A stretch of 64,000 nt of DNA from Brachyspira sp. CAG:484 (GCA_000431315.1 HF989717.1:69531-133530); one strand, 5' to 3'. Positions 1 through 8,026 are shown, numbered from the stretch's first letter. Numbers and translations: made by a program. The notes: a model not told the origin generated them from the letters alone.

Positions 1-2
1 CC

Positions 3-671
3 CCGGGAAGTGCATCTAATAACTACACGATTGGCTCAATAAATAACCTTATAACTCCACTAAGTTACATCTCAACCGTTGAAAACATAACTATTTCAAG
101 CGGAGGAGTGGATGATGAAACTGCTGATAGTTTAAGAGAACGCATACGGCAATCTCCTGAACAATTTTCAAATGCGGGCAGTAAAGGGGCATATCGTTTT
201 CATACTTTATCTGCTCACCAATCAATAATAGACGTTGCAATAACTTCTCCAAGTCCGGGAATTGTGAATGTTTATCCTTTGACTAAGGACGGAAATCCTA
301 CAGAAGAAATTTTACAAATTGTCAGAAATTACTTGAGTGATAGTAAAATCCGCCCTCTTACTGACTGTGTAAAAGTAATTTCTGCTGAGAATGTTGATTT
401 TTCAATAAAGGCAAACATTATTCTATATATTGATGCGGATTCGGCTACTGTTAAAAATACTATTGATGCCAAAATGCGTGAGTATAAGGTCTCTTTATCT
501 GAAAAATTAGGAAAAAATGTTGTTCAGACGCAGATCATATCTATATTAAACACCATTTACGGGGTATTCAAAGTTGAACTTGAAACTCCGAAAGATATAG
601 ATATCAAGGAATATCAATGGGCAAATTTGATAAATTATGACATAACAATCGGAGGATATGCTGATGAGTAG
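3..671 (+). CDS. Baseplate J-like protein, 5'-truncated by window edge
   Basis: The frame is open from base 3, so the gene begins outside the window. The visible ~222 residues contain a segment ending GGVDDETADSLRERI, the Gly-Gly-x-Asp-x-Glu pattern that precedes the conserved arginine stretch in baseplate J (Mu gp47 / P2 gpJ) proteins. The C-terminal part, with the alternating pattern seen in the J domain, ends at a TAG that overlaps the start of the next gene. In contractile or Mu-like tails, J forms the baseplate wedge that joins the tail tube to the fibres. It is followed directly by tail protein I, as in P2 and Mu. Confidence 0.85.
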   Translation, partial: PGSASNNYTIGSINNLITPLSYISTVENITISSGGVDDETADSLRERIRQSPEQFSNAGSKGAYRFHTLSAHQSIIDVAITSPSPGIVNVYPLTKDGNPTEEILQIVRNYLSDSKIRPLTDCVKVISAENVDFSIKANIILYIDADSATVKNTIDAKMREYKVSLSEKLGKNVVQTQIISILNTIYGVFKVELETPKDIDIKEYQWANLINYDITIGGYADE

Positions 672-1308
672 CGAATTTTGGCAAGAGTGGAGCGAAGCGG
701 AACTCGCCCCTGTGAACAACCTGACGAAGCGGAGCAATTCAACAGAATTGCAAAGCGAAGTACAAAGGTTGAGAACCGCCAATAATTCAAGAAATTTGGC
801 ACCGATTGATGATATTAATTTAAAGATTTTTGATGAAATTTGTGAAGAACGCTACGCAAAACTAAAACTGGATGTTTTAAATTTGACAAACATTGATACA
901 ATTCCGTCAGATGTTCTGCCTCATTTAGCAGAACAGTATCATATAACCGGCGATGAAGGATGGATTTTTTGTAAAACGGAAGCGGAAAAGCGTGCATTAT
1001 TGAAGAATGCAATTCAATTACATAAATATCGTGGTACTAAATACGCAATTATAAGTGCACTTGAAGTTTTAGATTTGAGGGCAGATATTGCGGAGTGGTT
1101 TGAATATAACGGAGAACCATTTTTCTTTAAAGTTTTTGTAGATTTAGAAACAAGTTATGAGTCGGACTTGGAAACACGCATTGTAAACATAATCAATGCA
1201 CATAAAAATGTTCGTTCATGGCTAGAAAAACTTACAATTTATCTCACACAAACAGCAGTTTTACCAATAGCAAGTTATATTTTGACAAGCGAGGAGGTTA
1301 CAATATGA
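664..1308 (+). CDS. Phage tail protein I (gpI family)
   Basis: This ~214-residue protein has the features of P2 gpI / Mu gp48-like baseplate wedge proteins: a central segment LDVLNLTNIDTIPSDVLPHL followed by AEKRALLKNAIQLHKYRGT, then an aspartate-rich C-terminal half. The ATG at 664 is preferred over the one at 658 because GGAGG (651-655) is 8 bases upstream of it and only 2 from the other. It overlaps the end of baseplate J and the start of the fibre gene (ATGA overlap at 1305), which indicates translational coupling in a tail-fibre operon. Confidence 0.8.
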   Translation: MSSEFWQEWSEAELAPVNNLTKRSNSTELQSEVQRLRTANNSRNLAPIDDINLKIFDEICEERYAKLKLDVLNLTNIDTIPSDVLPHLAEQYHITGDEGWIFCKTEAEKRALLKNAIQLHKYRGTKYAIISALEVLDLRADIAEWFEYNGEPFFFKVFVDLETSYESDLETRIVNIINAHKNVRSWLEKLTIYLTQTAVLPIASYILTSEEVTI

Positions 1309-1997
1309 CTTCTTCTGTTGAGGAAATGAAGTTTAATTCAATAATTACAGATATAGGTTTTGAGAAGATAAATGCGGCTTTGATAGCCGGAACGAAATTA
1401 GACTTAAAATACATTGCTGTCGGTGATGCTTGCGGCGAATATTACGAAATGCGTCAGGATCAGACAGCATTGGTTAATGAGATTTATCGGGCAGAAACTC
1501 AGGAAGTTGACGGAGTTTCTGCAACGGCTCTAATACCGCATAATATTGGTGGATTTTATATCAGAGAAGTCGGTGTTTTTGATAGTTTAAATAATTTAAT
1601 TTTAATTGCAAGACAGCCATTAACTTATAAACCGCAGGAGGAACAGGGCGGAATTAAAGATATATGGATTAAGGTGAGATTAAAAGGGATAAATCCCGAT
1701 GCCATACAAATAAAAATTGATCCAAGCATCCAGTATGCTTCAGTAGAATTTGTAACAGATTTAATTAAAAATCATCAACACCCTGATTTAATGCCGATTT
1801 GGTTATATGACACAAACGGCAATGGAGTTGTTGATTCTTGTGAATTTGTTGATGGCGGACTATTTACGGACAAAGGAGAGATTGAAATTCCGCAGCCTCC
1901 TGTTCTTCCTGATTTGATAATGAACACAAGTATTTACGATAAAAACCAGAACGGTATTGTTGATGATGCTGAAAATATTGATGCAGGTGAATTTTAG
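1305..1997 (+). CDS. Phage tail fibre N-terminal (DUF3751-type) protein with Ca-binding-like repeats
   Basis: Residues 1-150 resemble the phage tail-collar fibre domain: ITDIGFEKINAALIAGTKLDL, then the YIAVGD motif, NEIYRAE, IGGFYIREVGVFD and LILIARQP. This domain attaches side fibres to the baseplate. The C-terminal third is different and holds two copies of a DxNxNGxxD loop (DTNGNGVVDSCE and DKNQNGIVDDAE), a calcium-loop pattern as in EF-hands or dockerins. The start is the ATG behind GAGGAGG. About 230 residues is short for a full fibre, so receptor contacts probably lie in the next two products. Confidence 0.75.
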   Translation: MTSSVEEMKFNSIITDIGFEKINAALIAGTKLDLKYIAVGDACGEYYEMRQDQTALVNEIYRAETQEVDGVSATALIPHNIGGFYIREVGVFDSLNNLILIARQPLTYKPQEEQGGIKDIWIKVRLKGINPDAIQIKIDPSIQYASVEFVTDLIKNHQHPDLMPIWLYDTNGNGVVDSCEFVDGGLFTDKGEIEIPQPPVLPDLIMNTSIYDKNQNGIVDDAENIDAGEF

Positions 1998-2017
1998 AAA
2001 CAAAAGGAGATTTATTT

Positions 2018-2701
2018 ATGGGAACAATTCAGATTAAACGTGGACTTAAAGCAAATTTGCCGAGTGAAGCTCCGGCAGGTGCACTTTTATACACAACAGA
2101 TGAAAAGAAATTTTATATAGGCAACGGTGAAGGAAAAGCTCTAACGGCTTTTGATAACGCCCAACAGCTTGCGGAGTATCTTGCAACAAAATCAGATGTA
2201 GGTCATACACATACTTCAGCCAACGTAACGGATTTTGCAACAGCAGTGGATAACAGAATTGCATTACAAAGAGGACAGAATAACGGACTTGCATCATTGG
2301 ATGGTAACGGAAAAATTCCCACAACACAAATTCCTTCTGTATTTAAGGATGCTTATGTTGTAGATGATATTGCTGCACGTGATGCATTAGAAAAATTTTC
2401 AGGTTTACATGCTCTTGTAATTGATGCAACGGCAGACGAAACCGTTGAAACTGGCGGGGCAGAATATGTTTGTGATGGTACACAGTGGATAAAAATATCC
2501 GAATTAAAGGATTTGGATATGGTAATTGACTGGGAAAATATTCAGGGCAGACCTTTTGTTCCGCAAAATTTTACGGATTTGGCAGATTGTCCGGGGGAAC
2601 TTACAGGAAATAAAGGAAAAATCCTTGTTGTAAATGAAGCTGAAGATGGGCTTGAATTTACAACAGTTTATATGGGAGATGTTGATGGAGGAACATTTTA
2701 A
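2018..2701 (+). CDS. Putative tail fibre / receptor-binding protein
   Basis: The N-terminus (TIQIKRGLKANLP, then GALLYTTDEKKFYIGNGEG) resembles the short beta domain at the start of many phage fibre and tropism proteins. It is followed by GHTHTSANVTDF, the collagen-poor linker typical of tail fibres, and a C-terminal region with WENIQGRP and FTDLADCPG. 227 residues. The start of the next gene shares the stop codon base (TAATG at 2699-2703). Its first ~40 residues are clearly related to those of the next protein, which suggests duplication of an attachment domain. Function is inferred from position and composition. Confidence 0.65.
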   Translation: MGTIQIKRGLKANLPSEAPAGALLYTTDEKKFYIGNGEGKALTAFDNAQQLAEYLATKSDVGHTHTSANVTDFATAVDNRIALQRGQNNGLASLDGNGKIPTTQIPSVFKDAYVVDDIAARDALEKFSGLHALVIDATADETVETGGAEYVCDGTQWIKISELKDLDMVIDWENIQGRPFVPQNFTDLADCPGELTGNKGKILVVNEAEDGLEFTTVYMGDVDGGTF

Positions 2702-3183
2702 TGCCGACTAATATACGAATTCGGCGTGGTAATAAAGCCGATTTACCCGCCTCTGCTCCCTCCGGTATGCCGCTTTGGTGTGAAGATACAAAAGAATTAT
2801 TCATGGGGACTGGGACTTCTGTTGTTAATCCTACAACCGTAAATACTGATTTTGTAAAAAATATTGTATCACAAGTTTTAGGTCAGGGTGTTAGTTTGCA
2901 GGGAAACGGATATCTTAAAATTCCTGTTACCAGTGGTAAATCAGTTATTATTCAATGGGGATGTGCAACAGGTTTTGGCATGGGGACATCTAGAGATATT
3001 TACTTCCCTATTGCATTTCCTACAACCTGTGGAGCACTTGCAATAGCAGCCGGATATTATCAGGGAGCAGGTAATAAAGGTTCAACCGCTCAAGTTTACA
3101 GAGTTGCGGCTAACAGATTCCATATTACCAGTAGATTTGAACAGGGAAGTGCAAATATAGACTGGATTGCCATTGGTTGGTAA
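2701..3183 (+). CDS. Putative tail fibre with gp53-like C-terminal domain
   Basis: The N-terminus (NIRIRRGNKADLPASAPSG, then MPLWCEDTKELFMGTG) repeats the attachment domain of the preceding protein. The second half is a different fold: VTSGKSVIIQWGCATG, PIAFPTTCGALAI, a Gly-rich strand and NIDWIAIGW at the end. This is the pattern of the putative tail fibre gp53-like C-terminal domain, in which a closing IDWIAIG-type strand is characteristic. It probably forms the fibre tip. 160 residues, coupled to its neighbour by a 1-base overlap. Confidence 0.65.
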   Translation: MPTNIRIRRGNKADLPASAPSGMPLWCEDTKELFMGTGTSVVNPTTVNTDFVKNIVSQVLGQGVSLQGNGYLKIPVTSGKSVIIQWGCATGFGMGTSRDIYFPIAFPTTCGALAIAAGYYQGAGNKGSTAQVYRVAANRFHITSRFEQGSANIDWIAIGW

Positions 3184-3196
3184 TGAAAGGAGTTTT

Positions 3197-3634
3197 ATGA
3201 AATATTTCGGATTTAAAGAAAATGTAGGCTACGGGTTTTATGACGAAAATTTTGACGGAGCAATTCAACTATCCGATGAGGAATGGCAAACCCTTTTAAC
3301 TGAACAATCAGCCGGAAAAGATATTGTAATGTTTGGCGGTGAAGTTTTTGCCTCTGAGCCAAATTTGTATTATTTAGACTCAAACGGAGTTTACCAAAAA
3401 TATTCAAGTGAAGAGTTACAGGAACTTGCAGAAATAAATCAGGTTGTAACAACAACTAATACCGCACTTAATTTTTTAAATGATACGGATTGGAAAGTAA
3501 CACGACACAGGGATCAGCAGGCTCAAGGAATAGAAACATCATTGACGGAAGAAGAGTATCAACAGTTGCTTGTTGACCGTCAAAATGCAAGAGATTCAGT
3601 AATAAGAGGAGAAAAATATGGCAACCTTGAATAA
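3197..3634 (+). CDS. Putative tail fibre assembly / chaperone-like protein
   Basis: 145 residues. The N-terminal part (MKYFGFKENVGYGFYDENF, LSDEEWQTLL) and the C-terminal part (LNDTDWKVTRHRDQQ, LTEEEYQQLLVDRQNARDSV) match the general layout of small phage proteins encoded just after fibres. In these a TDWKxxRHxDQ segment precedes a helix ending RQxxRD, as in fibre-assembly or DUF4376-like proteins. The ATG at 3197 follows AAAGGAG. Its end overlaps the amidase gene by 17 bases. Role inferred from position and this C-terminal pattern. Confidence 0.55.
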   Translation: MKYFGFKENVGYGFYDENFDGAIQLSDEEWQTLLTEQSAGKDIVMFGGEVFASEPNLYYLDSNGVYQKYSSEELQELAEINQVVTTTNTALNFLNDTDWKVTRHRDQQAQGIETSLTEEEYQQLLVDRQNARDSVIRGEKYGNLE

Positions 3635-4175
3635 AATTTGCCTGCACTGGACAGCAGGTTCTAATTATCCCTGTAAGGATGATTTGGCAGCATACCATTA
3701 TTGCGTGGATAAATACGGCAGAATTTATGCAGGAAAACATAAGCCTGAAGATAACCTGAACTGCTATGATGGTAATTATGCAATGCACTGCGGAGGCGGA
3801 AATACCGGCTGTATCGGTTTGTCTGTCTGCGGAATGGCTGGTTTTACGACAGATAAAAAACAGACAAAATATCCGCTTACTCAAAAACAGATTGAATCAT
3901 TATGCTGCCTTGCAGGGTATTTATCTGTAAAATACGGAATTTTAATTACTGACAAACTGGTATTTACCCATTATGAGTTCGACCAAAGACGAGCCAAAAA
4001 CAAACGTGAAGGCAAGATAGATATTACTTATCTTCACTACTTGCCGCATTTATCCCCGAATAGTGTCGGTAAATATCTCAGACAAAAAATATCCTGGTAC
4101 AGAACCAAGATAAAAACCAACAAATACAAGTTTATTAAGAAAGGAGACTACTATGAGTTTATTCTCGTGGCTTAA
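3618..4175 (+). CDS. N-acetylmuramoyl-L-alanine amidase (phage endolysin)
   Basis: This enzyme would cleave the amide bond between muramic acid and the peptide stem of peptidoglycan to release phage. The amidase_2/PGRP pattern is visible: LHWTAGSN with the first zinc histidine near residue 8, AYHYCVDKYGRIYAGK, AMHCGGGNTGCIGLSVCGM, and FTHYEFDQRR with a further histidine. The DPG motif usual at the end of the fold is replaced by KIDITYLHYLP. No signal peptide is seen, so export needs a holin or other helper. The next two small genes are the natural place for lysis partners, but neither shows an obvious transmembrane helix. Confidence 0.85.
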   Translation: MATLNKICLHWTAGSNYPCKDDLAAYHYCVDKYGRIYAGKHKPEDNLNCYDGNYAMHCGGGNTGCIGLSVCGMAGFTTDKKQTKYPLTQKQIESLCCLAGYLSVKYGILITDKLVFTHYEFDQRRAKNKREGKIDITYLHYLPHLSPNSVGKYLRQKISWYRTKIKTNKYKFIKKGDYYEFILVA

Positions 4176-4443
4176 AGACTGGAAAGTCTTGAATGAACTG
4201 TGGGATGCCATTGAACCTTTTGTAATTAATCTTGCGGAAAAGAATGTTCCCAAGTATATTACAAAACTCTATGAAAATCTCGCAAAAGTGACACAGCCGG
4301 CTCTTGGCAGTTTGAAAAAACTGAAAGAAAAGATTAAAACTTCTCCGAATGCTCTGGACGATTATTGTTTTAATCAGGGTGTGAACGCTATTGAAACATT
4401 TGCCAATCACCTTTTGACCGTAGTTGCGGATTTGAGGAAATAA
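4153..4443 (+). CDS. Small phage protein of unknown function
   Basis: 96 residues, starting inside the end of the amidase gene (23-base overlap) behind AAGAAAGGAGA. The sequence is amphipathic and mostly helical (SLFSWLKDWKVLNELWDAIE at the start, KKLKEKIKTSP in the middle). No membrane-spanning segment is long enough for a classical holin, though the Trp-rich amphipathic N-terminus could associate with a membrane. Position directly after the lysin makes a lysis accessory role possible but unproven. Confidence 0.5.
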   Translation: MSLFSWLKDWKVLNELWDAIEPFVINLAEKNVPKYITKLYENLAKVTQPALGSLKKLKEKIKTSPNALDDYCFNQGVNAIETFANHLLTVVADLRK

Positions 4444-4447
4444 GCAG

Positions 4448-4690
4448 ATGTGGTTTTCTGCAATAATTAAATCTTTATGTGACTGTATCTCGCAAATTGC
4501 GAGGTACGGTCAGACAAAGATTGAAAATCAGGAGGCATCCTCAATTATTCAGGACAAGGAAGATTTGGAAAAAGCCGGCAATTATGCAGAGCAGATTATT
4601 GAAATTGCTCAGAAGTATAAATCTTCAATGTCTAAAAAGGATCAGCGAAAACTGAAATCATTAATTAAAAAATTTAATAAGGTGGATTGA
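4448..4690 (+). CDS. Small phage protein of unknown function (helical)
   Basis: 80 residues. A short apolar N-terminus with two cysteines (MWFSAIIKSLCDCISQIARY) is followed by a charged helical stretch (DLEKAGNYAEQIIEIAQKYK, then KKDQRKLKSLIKKFNK). The layout, an apolar start and long charged helix, is reminiscent of phage spanin-like or Rz-like accessory proteins, but there is no lipobox or clear transmembrane helix. Its stop overlaps a TTG that could start the next gene. Function unknown. Confidence 0.5.
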   Translation: MWFSAIIKSLCDCISQIARYGQTKIENQEASSIIQDKEDLEKAGNYAEQIIEIAQKYKSSMSKKDQRKLKSLIKKFNKVD

Positions 4691-4692
4691 AT

Positions 4693-5316
4693 ATGTCTTG
4701 GAGAGATTTATTAAACGTACAAAATGTTGAAAAAGGTTTCTTTGCTTCCTCCAATTCCTATGGCATACCCGATATTATTCCGGATGAGTTTGATGTAAAA
4801 GAGCTCATCCCTTATCGGGTAGATTCCAACAGAAACGGAACGGCACACTTTTTCTTAGATGATTACAGGTTTGAGAGATGTTGGAAAAATGCCGATTCTC
4901 AAATAGAAGAGTTGAAAAAATATGAAGGAGTTTTATCTCCGGATTTTTCAATGTACACAAATTACCCTGAAGCATTCCAAATTTGGCAGGTTTACAGAAA
5001 CCGCTGGTGTGCCGCTTACTGGCAAAGCAAAGGAATAAAAGTTATTCCAACAATCAGTTGGTCTGATGAAGCCAGTTATAAATATGCATTCTTGGGTATT
5101 CCTAAAAATTCTGTTGTTGCAATCGGTACAGTCGGAGTTGTTAATAACAAAAACGCAGAAAGACTCTTTATGCAGGGCTTTAAAGAAATGTTAAAACAAC
5201 TTGAACCCAAGCGTATTTTGATTTACGGAAACAGACTGACCGAACTTGAGGGATACAAAAATCTTCAATGGTTCGAACCTTACACAAATAAATGGAATAA
5301 AAAGAAAGGCAGGTAA
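4693..5316 (+). CDS. DUF4417 domain protein
   Basis: 207 residues matching the general pattern of DUF4417 proteins found in phages and mobile elements: IPDIIPDEFDVKELIPY, AHFFLDDYRFERCW, LSPDFSMYTNYPEAFQIWQ, YRNRWCAAYWQSKGIKVIPT and RILIYGN. The ATG at 4693 follows AAGGTGG at good spacing, so it is preferred over the upstream TTG. The molecular role of the family is not known. Gene content here, DUF4417 directly before an MGGRGSGG protein, is a familiar neighbourhood in mobile elements. Confidence 0.75.
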   Translation: MSWRDLLNVQNVEKGFFASSNSYGIPDIIPDEFDVKELIPYRVDSNRNGTAHFFLDDYRFERCWKNADSQIEELKKYEGVLSPDFSMYTNYPEAFQIWQVYRNRWCAAYWQSKGIKVIPTISWSDEASYKYAFLGIPKNSVVAIGTVGVVNNKNAERLFMQGFKEMLKQLEPKRILIYGNRLTELEGYKNLQWFEPYTNKWNKKKGR

Positions 5317-5318
5317 AA

Positions 5319-5960
5319 ATGGGCGGTCGAGGATCCGGAGGAAGTAAAAATGGAGGCGGTGCTGCCTCAAGAAATATCGGAGAAGGTATAACAGATAAAG
5401 ACGAGCTTATTAGATTGTATAACAGCATTTCGGGAAATCCCGCTTATACAACTGAAGAAAGAGTACGAGCCATGGAGTCTATCAAAAAAAGAATTGATGA
5501 ACTTGATGCTAAAAAAGCCGCAGATTTAAAACAAAAACGTCTTGATGCTTTAGCCAAGGCTCGTGCTAAACGTGCGGAAAACCTCAAAAACGGTGTTAAA
5601 ACAGAAAAGAAACCTCGTGCTAAAAAGGCAAAAATGTCTATGGACAGCACAGTTTCTAATTTGAAAGATGAATTAATAAATAAAGTTTCAACTGATGGAT
5701 ACATTCGCCGAAGTGACTTTAGAGTTGAAGATTATGGAGATTTCATAAATGTTTCGGTTCGAAGTCTTGGCAAATGGAAAAATCCTTCTGATGCAAGAGA
5801 TGAGGAAGATTATGATTGGCAAGTTCTGCATAAATCAAGTCGTTCTCAAATCGATAAAGTAGTTAAACGAATATCCAGACAATCCGGCAGAAAACTTTCT
5901 TGGTCGCAAGAAGAGAAAAATTGGATTGGTGTAGATATTCCAAAAATGAAAGGAGATTAA
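5319..5960 (+). CDS. MGGRGSGG-type phage protein, unknown function
   Basis: 213 residues. It begins MGGRGSGGSKNGGG, a Gly/Arg-rich leader, followed by a Lys/Ala-rich helical stretch (roughly residues 55-110, with KARAKRAENLKNG) and a compact C-terminal domain containing DFRVEDYGDFINVSVRS and SRSQIDKVVKRISRQSG. The basic helical middle suggests nucleic acid or capsid-interior contact. The leader is shared with the next gene. Proteins with this leader are common in gut phages and plasmids, but I know of no established function. Confidence 0.6.
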   Translation: MGGRGSGGSKNGGGAASRNIGEGITDKDELIRLYNSISGNPAYTTEERVRAMESIKKRIDELDAKKAADLKQKRLDALAKARAKRAENLKNGVKTEKKPRAKKAKMSMDSTVSNLKDELINKVSTDGYIRRSDFRVEDYGDFINVSVRSLGKWKNPSDARDEEDYDWQVLHKSSRSQIDKVVKRISRQSGRKLSWSQEEKNWIGVDIPKMKGD

Positions 5961-5963
5961 TAT

Positions 5964-6368
5964 ATGGGAGGACGTGGCTCAGGTGGAAGTCGTGGCGGTG
6001 GTGGAGGTAGTGCCAACACATCTTTAAAAAATCTATTAAATACATATGAGAATGATAATGACACATTTAGACAAAAATTTATGGATAAATACCATGCAAT
6101 GTCAGATGAAGAATTAAACAAAGCATACCGAACGACTCAAAATCAAATGAATCGTGCCAGAAGAAAATATGATTCCGAATTAGAAAAGTTTAATTCAATT
6201 AGAAAAACATTTGCAGAAACACCCGAAAATGATAAGAATTTTCCTAAAATATCTGCTGAATTTGATAACCAAATAGCAATAGTCCAAAATGCACGATTGC
6301 ACTCTAATATGCGTTCACAAATTCACTATATTGCATTAAATGAGAAAAGAAATATTCGGAAGCAGTAA
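5964..6368 (+). CDS. Second MGGRGSGG-type protein, unknown function
   Basis: 134 residues, three bases after the preceding gene, with ribosome site AAAGGAG. It repeats the leader (MGGRGSGGSRGGGGGS) but has an unrelated, largely helical body (FRQKFMDKYHAMSDEELNKA, then QMNRARRKYDSELEKFNSI). Two adjacent genes with the same leader and different bodies suggest that the leader is a functional tag rather than a structural part. The first copy of the ~72-bp intercistronic repeat follows its stop codon. Confidence 0.55.
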   Translation: MGGRGSGGSRGGGGGSANTSLKNLLNTYENDNDTFRQKFMDKYHAMSDEELNKAYRTTQNQMNRARRKYDSELEKFNSIRKTFAETPENDKNFPKISAEFDNQIAIVQNARLHSNMRSQIHYIALNEKRNIRKQ

Positions 6369-6370
6369 TT

Positions 6371-6441
6371 GTGTCTGAATGATACGGAATTGGGAGCAAT
6401 GACTTCCAATTCTTTCTCTTCAGAGCGATGAATGTGGTTGT
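6371..6441 (+). repeat. Intercistronic repeat element, copy 1
   Basis: First of four copies on the late strand (others at 7619, 7932 and 8280). It begins GTGTCTGAATGATACGGAA two bases after the upstream stop and contains the blocks AATGACTT and CAGAGCGATGAATG. GTGTC and GATAC can pair as a 5-bp hairpin. In this copy GAATTGG and CCAATTC form a further 7-bp stem around AATGACTT. The last conserved base is 22 nt from the ATG of the next gene. Confidence 0.75.
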
Positions 6442-6462
6442 TAATAAATAAAGGAGGTCAAT

Positions 6463-7275
6463 ATGACAGAAACAATCACAGCAACTGAAGTTTTAAAAAG
6501 CAAACAAAACTTCTCAGATTACATTGAACAAAATGCAGATACGGTAATCAAAAATTTACTAAAAGATTATCCGCCTCGACCGTTACAAATTATTTATCCG
6601 CAACTTACACAAAGTTCAGAAGGATTAATTGAAATTGTAAATCAACTATATGGAAAACAAAAAACGTATATCTTCTGGTTTATTGTGAATGAAAAAGAAA
6701 ACTTACAAGAAACCGCTTTAAAGTTAAATTTTTATTTTGATAAAAATTACTGCGGTATATTTATTATTAAAGCAGTTTTGAACGAGGATAAAATAGAATT
6801 TGAACCCGTTTTGAAACCCGAACTCGTTGTTAAGCAAAAACGAGAAGTAAATACAAATACACCATCAAAACAGTTACAAAAGAAATATTGGGACAAATAT
6901 ATTGAACTTTGTGATGCAAGCGAATACCCCGAAATGCAAATAAGCGAGGCTTTACCGAGACATTATCAATATATCTCAATAGGAAAAGCCGGCATTCAAA
7001 TTTTACAAACGATCAATACCGCTAAAAATTATGTTGCATCTGAGATTGCAATCAATAACAATAAGTCAATTTATGAATTTTTCTTTGACTTAAAAGATAA
7101 GATAGAGGAAGAAGTCGGAAAGTTGGAGTGGTATTGTAAAGAGAACAACAAGTCCGCAAAAATAAGAAAAGTCTTTGAAATTGACGTCAATAATCCGGAA
7201 AACCACGAAAAAGCAATATTAGAACAAGTAAAAATGGGGGCAGAGTTGAAAGCCATCGTTTATAAATATCTATAA
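6463..7275 (+). CDS. DUF4268 domain protein
   Basis: 270 residues. The C-terminal ~150 residues match DUF4268: LQKKYWDKYIELCD, then HYQYISIGKAGIQILQTIN, SEIAINNNKSIYEFFFDLKD, KIEEEVGKLEWYCKE and a final helix region. In other proteins this domain lies behind PD-(D/E)xK-like domains of restriction or defence type. The N-terminal half (ITATEVLKSKQNFSDYIEQN, PLQIIYPQLTQ) could be a divergent partner domain, but no nuclease motif is clear. It opens the cargo segment of small genes at the end of the late operon, so a defence or counter-defence role is possible. Confidence 0.7.
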   Translation: MTETITATEVLKSKQNFSDYIEQNADTVIKNLLKDYPPRPLQIIYPQLTQSSEGLIEIVNQLYGKQKTYIFWFIVNEKENLQETALKLNFYFDKNYCGIFIIKAVLNEDKIEFEPVLKPELVVKQKREVNTNTPSKQLQKKYWDKYIELCDASEYPEMQISEALPRHYQYISIGKAGIQILQTINTAKNYVASEIAINNNKSIYEFFFDLKDKIEEEVGKLEWYCKENNKSAKIRKVFEIDVNNPENHEKAILEQVKMGAELKAIVYKYL

Positions 7276-7277
7276 CT

Positions 7278-7300
7278 AAGGGGGAGATATTCTCCCCCTT
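7278..7300 (+). terminator. Perfect 10-bp hairpin after DUF4268 gene
   Basis: AAGGGGGAGA, loop TAT, TCTCCCCCTT, directly after the stop codon. The T-run behind it is short (TTTATAAAT), so it may be an attenuator or partial terminator rather than a strong one. The gene that follows lacks the ~72-bp repeat that precedes its neighbours, so the hairpin replaces it in that spacer. Confidence 0.6.
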
Positions 7301-7358
7301 TATAAATAACCCCAATCGGGTAATAGACACATGAATAATAAAGGAATAGGATTGAACT

Positions 7359-7613
7359 ATGGCACAAAAAATTATTGTAAAAAACAAAAGAACTCGTGAA
7401 CTCTTGGAATTACCCCTGCCGGAATTTAAGGAAAAGTTTAAAGCCGAATTAAAAACGGCTCTTGATAATTTTGAAAAGCAAGAAAGCCGGAAAAATTTTC
7501 TGCCACTTTATGTTAGACCAAACAATAATTTTGAATCCGATTTTTACTTCAGCTTACGTTGGAATTTCAATAATTTGCAAAACTCGAACTGGTATATTGA
7601 ACGCATCCTTTAA
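7359..7613 (+). CDS. Small phage protein, unknown function
   Basis: 84 residues, basic N-terminus (MAQKIIVKNKRTRELLELPL), then a helix (FKEKFKAELKTALDNFEKQE) and an aromatic end (FYFSLRWNFNNLQNSNWYIE). AAAGGAAT lies upstream of the ATG. No family recognised. It is one of four short genes in the cargo segment between the DUF4268 gene and the end of the late arm. Confidence 0.5.
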   Translation: MAQKIIVKNKRTRELLELPLPEFKEKFKAELKTALDNFEKQESRKNFLPLYVRPNNNFESDFYFSLRWNFNNLQNSNWYIERIL

Positions 7614-7618
7614 TTAAT

Positions 7619-7691
7619 GTGTCTGAATGATACGAAATGTCTGCAATGACTTCACTTTTGCCCTGCCAAGAGTGATGAATGTCAATGTAGA
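7619..7691 (+). repeat. Intercistronic repeat element, copy 2
   Basis: Begins GTGTCTGAATGATACGAAA five bases after the upstream stop and has AATGACTT, AGAGTGATGAATG and TCAATGTAGA in the same order as the other copies. The last conserved base is 24 nt from the next ATG. The variable blocks between the conserved ones differ from copy 1, so this is not a recent duplication. Confidence 0.78.
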
Positions 7692-7714
7692 ACAAAACAT
7701 AAGGAGACAAAATT

Positions 7715-7918
7715 ATGAACAGTAGACAACTGGAAAATTATTTTATTGACAAATTGTATGAGGATGAAGACATAAGTTATGTCGATACTTTTGACAATTG
7801 TGGTCTTTTAACAAGAAATCAAGGGGTCGTTATCAAATTTAAAAATGGGGATGAGTTCCAAGTTACGATTGTAGAATCTCAATCTGGCAATGGCTTGGAT
7901 GAGGAGGATGATTTTTAA
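7715..7918 (+). CDS. Small acidic phage protein, unknown function
   Basis: 67 residues, strongly acidic, ending in DEEDDF. The start MNSRQLENYFIDKLYEDEDI and the strand-like core QGVVIKFKNGDEFQVTIVES suggest a small alpha-beta protein. Small, very acidic phage proteins are often inhibitors or DNA mimics, but nothing specific supports that here. RBS AAGGAGA; preceded by repeat copy 2 and followed by copy 3. Confidence 0.5.
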   Translation: MNSRQLENYFIDKLYEDEDISYVDTFDNCGLLTRNQGVVIKFKNGDEFQVTIVESQSGNGLDEEDDF

Positions 7919-7931
7919 ATCTATAAACATT

Positions 7932-8004
7932 GTGTCTGAATGATACGAAATGCACACAATGACTTGAGAAACGGACTATTCAGAGCGATTAATATCAATG
8001 TAGA
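7932..8004 (+). repeat. Intercistronic repeat element, copy 3
   Basis: GTGTCTGAATGATACGAAA, AATGACTT, GACTATTCAGAGCGATTAAT and TCAATGTAGA, in the same order and spacing as copy 4. The last conserved base is 23 nt from the next ATG. In this copy ATTGTGT at the 5' edge can also pair with ACACAAT further in, which would compete with the GTGTC/GATAC hairpin. Confidence 0.78.
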
Positions 8005-8026
8005 CAAGCAAAGAAAGGATTAAATT

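Noticed and set aside
4153..4690. Holin gene next to the amidase
   Set aside because: Neither small protein has a membrane span of sufficient length; lysis role left open.
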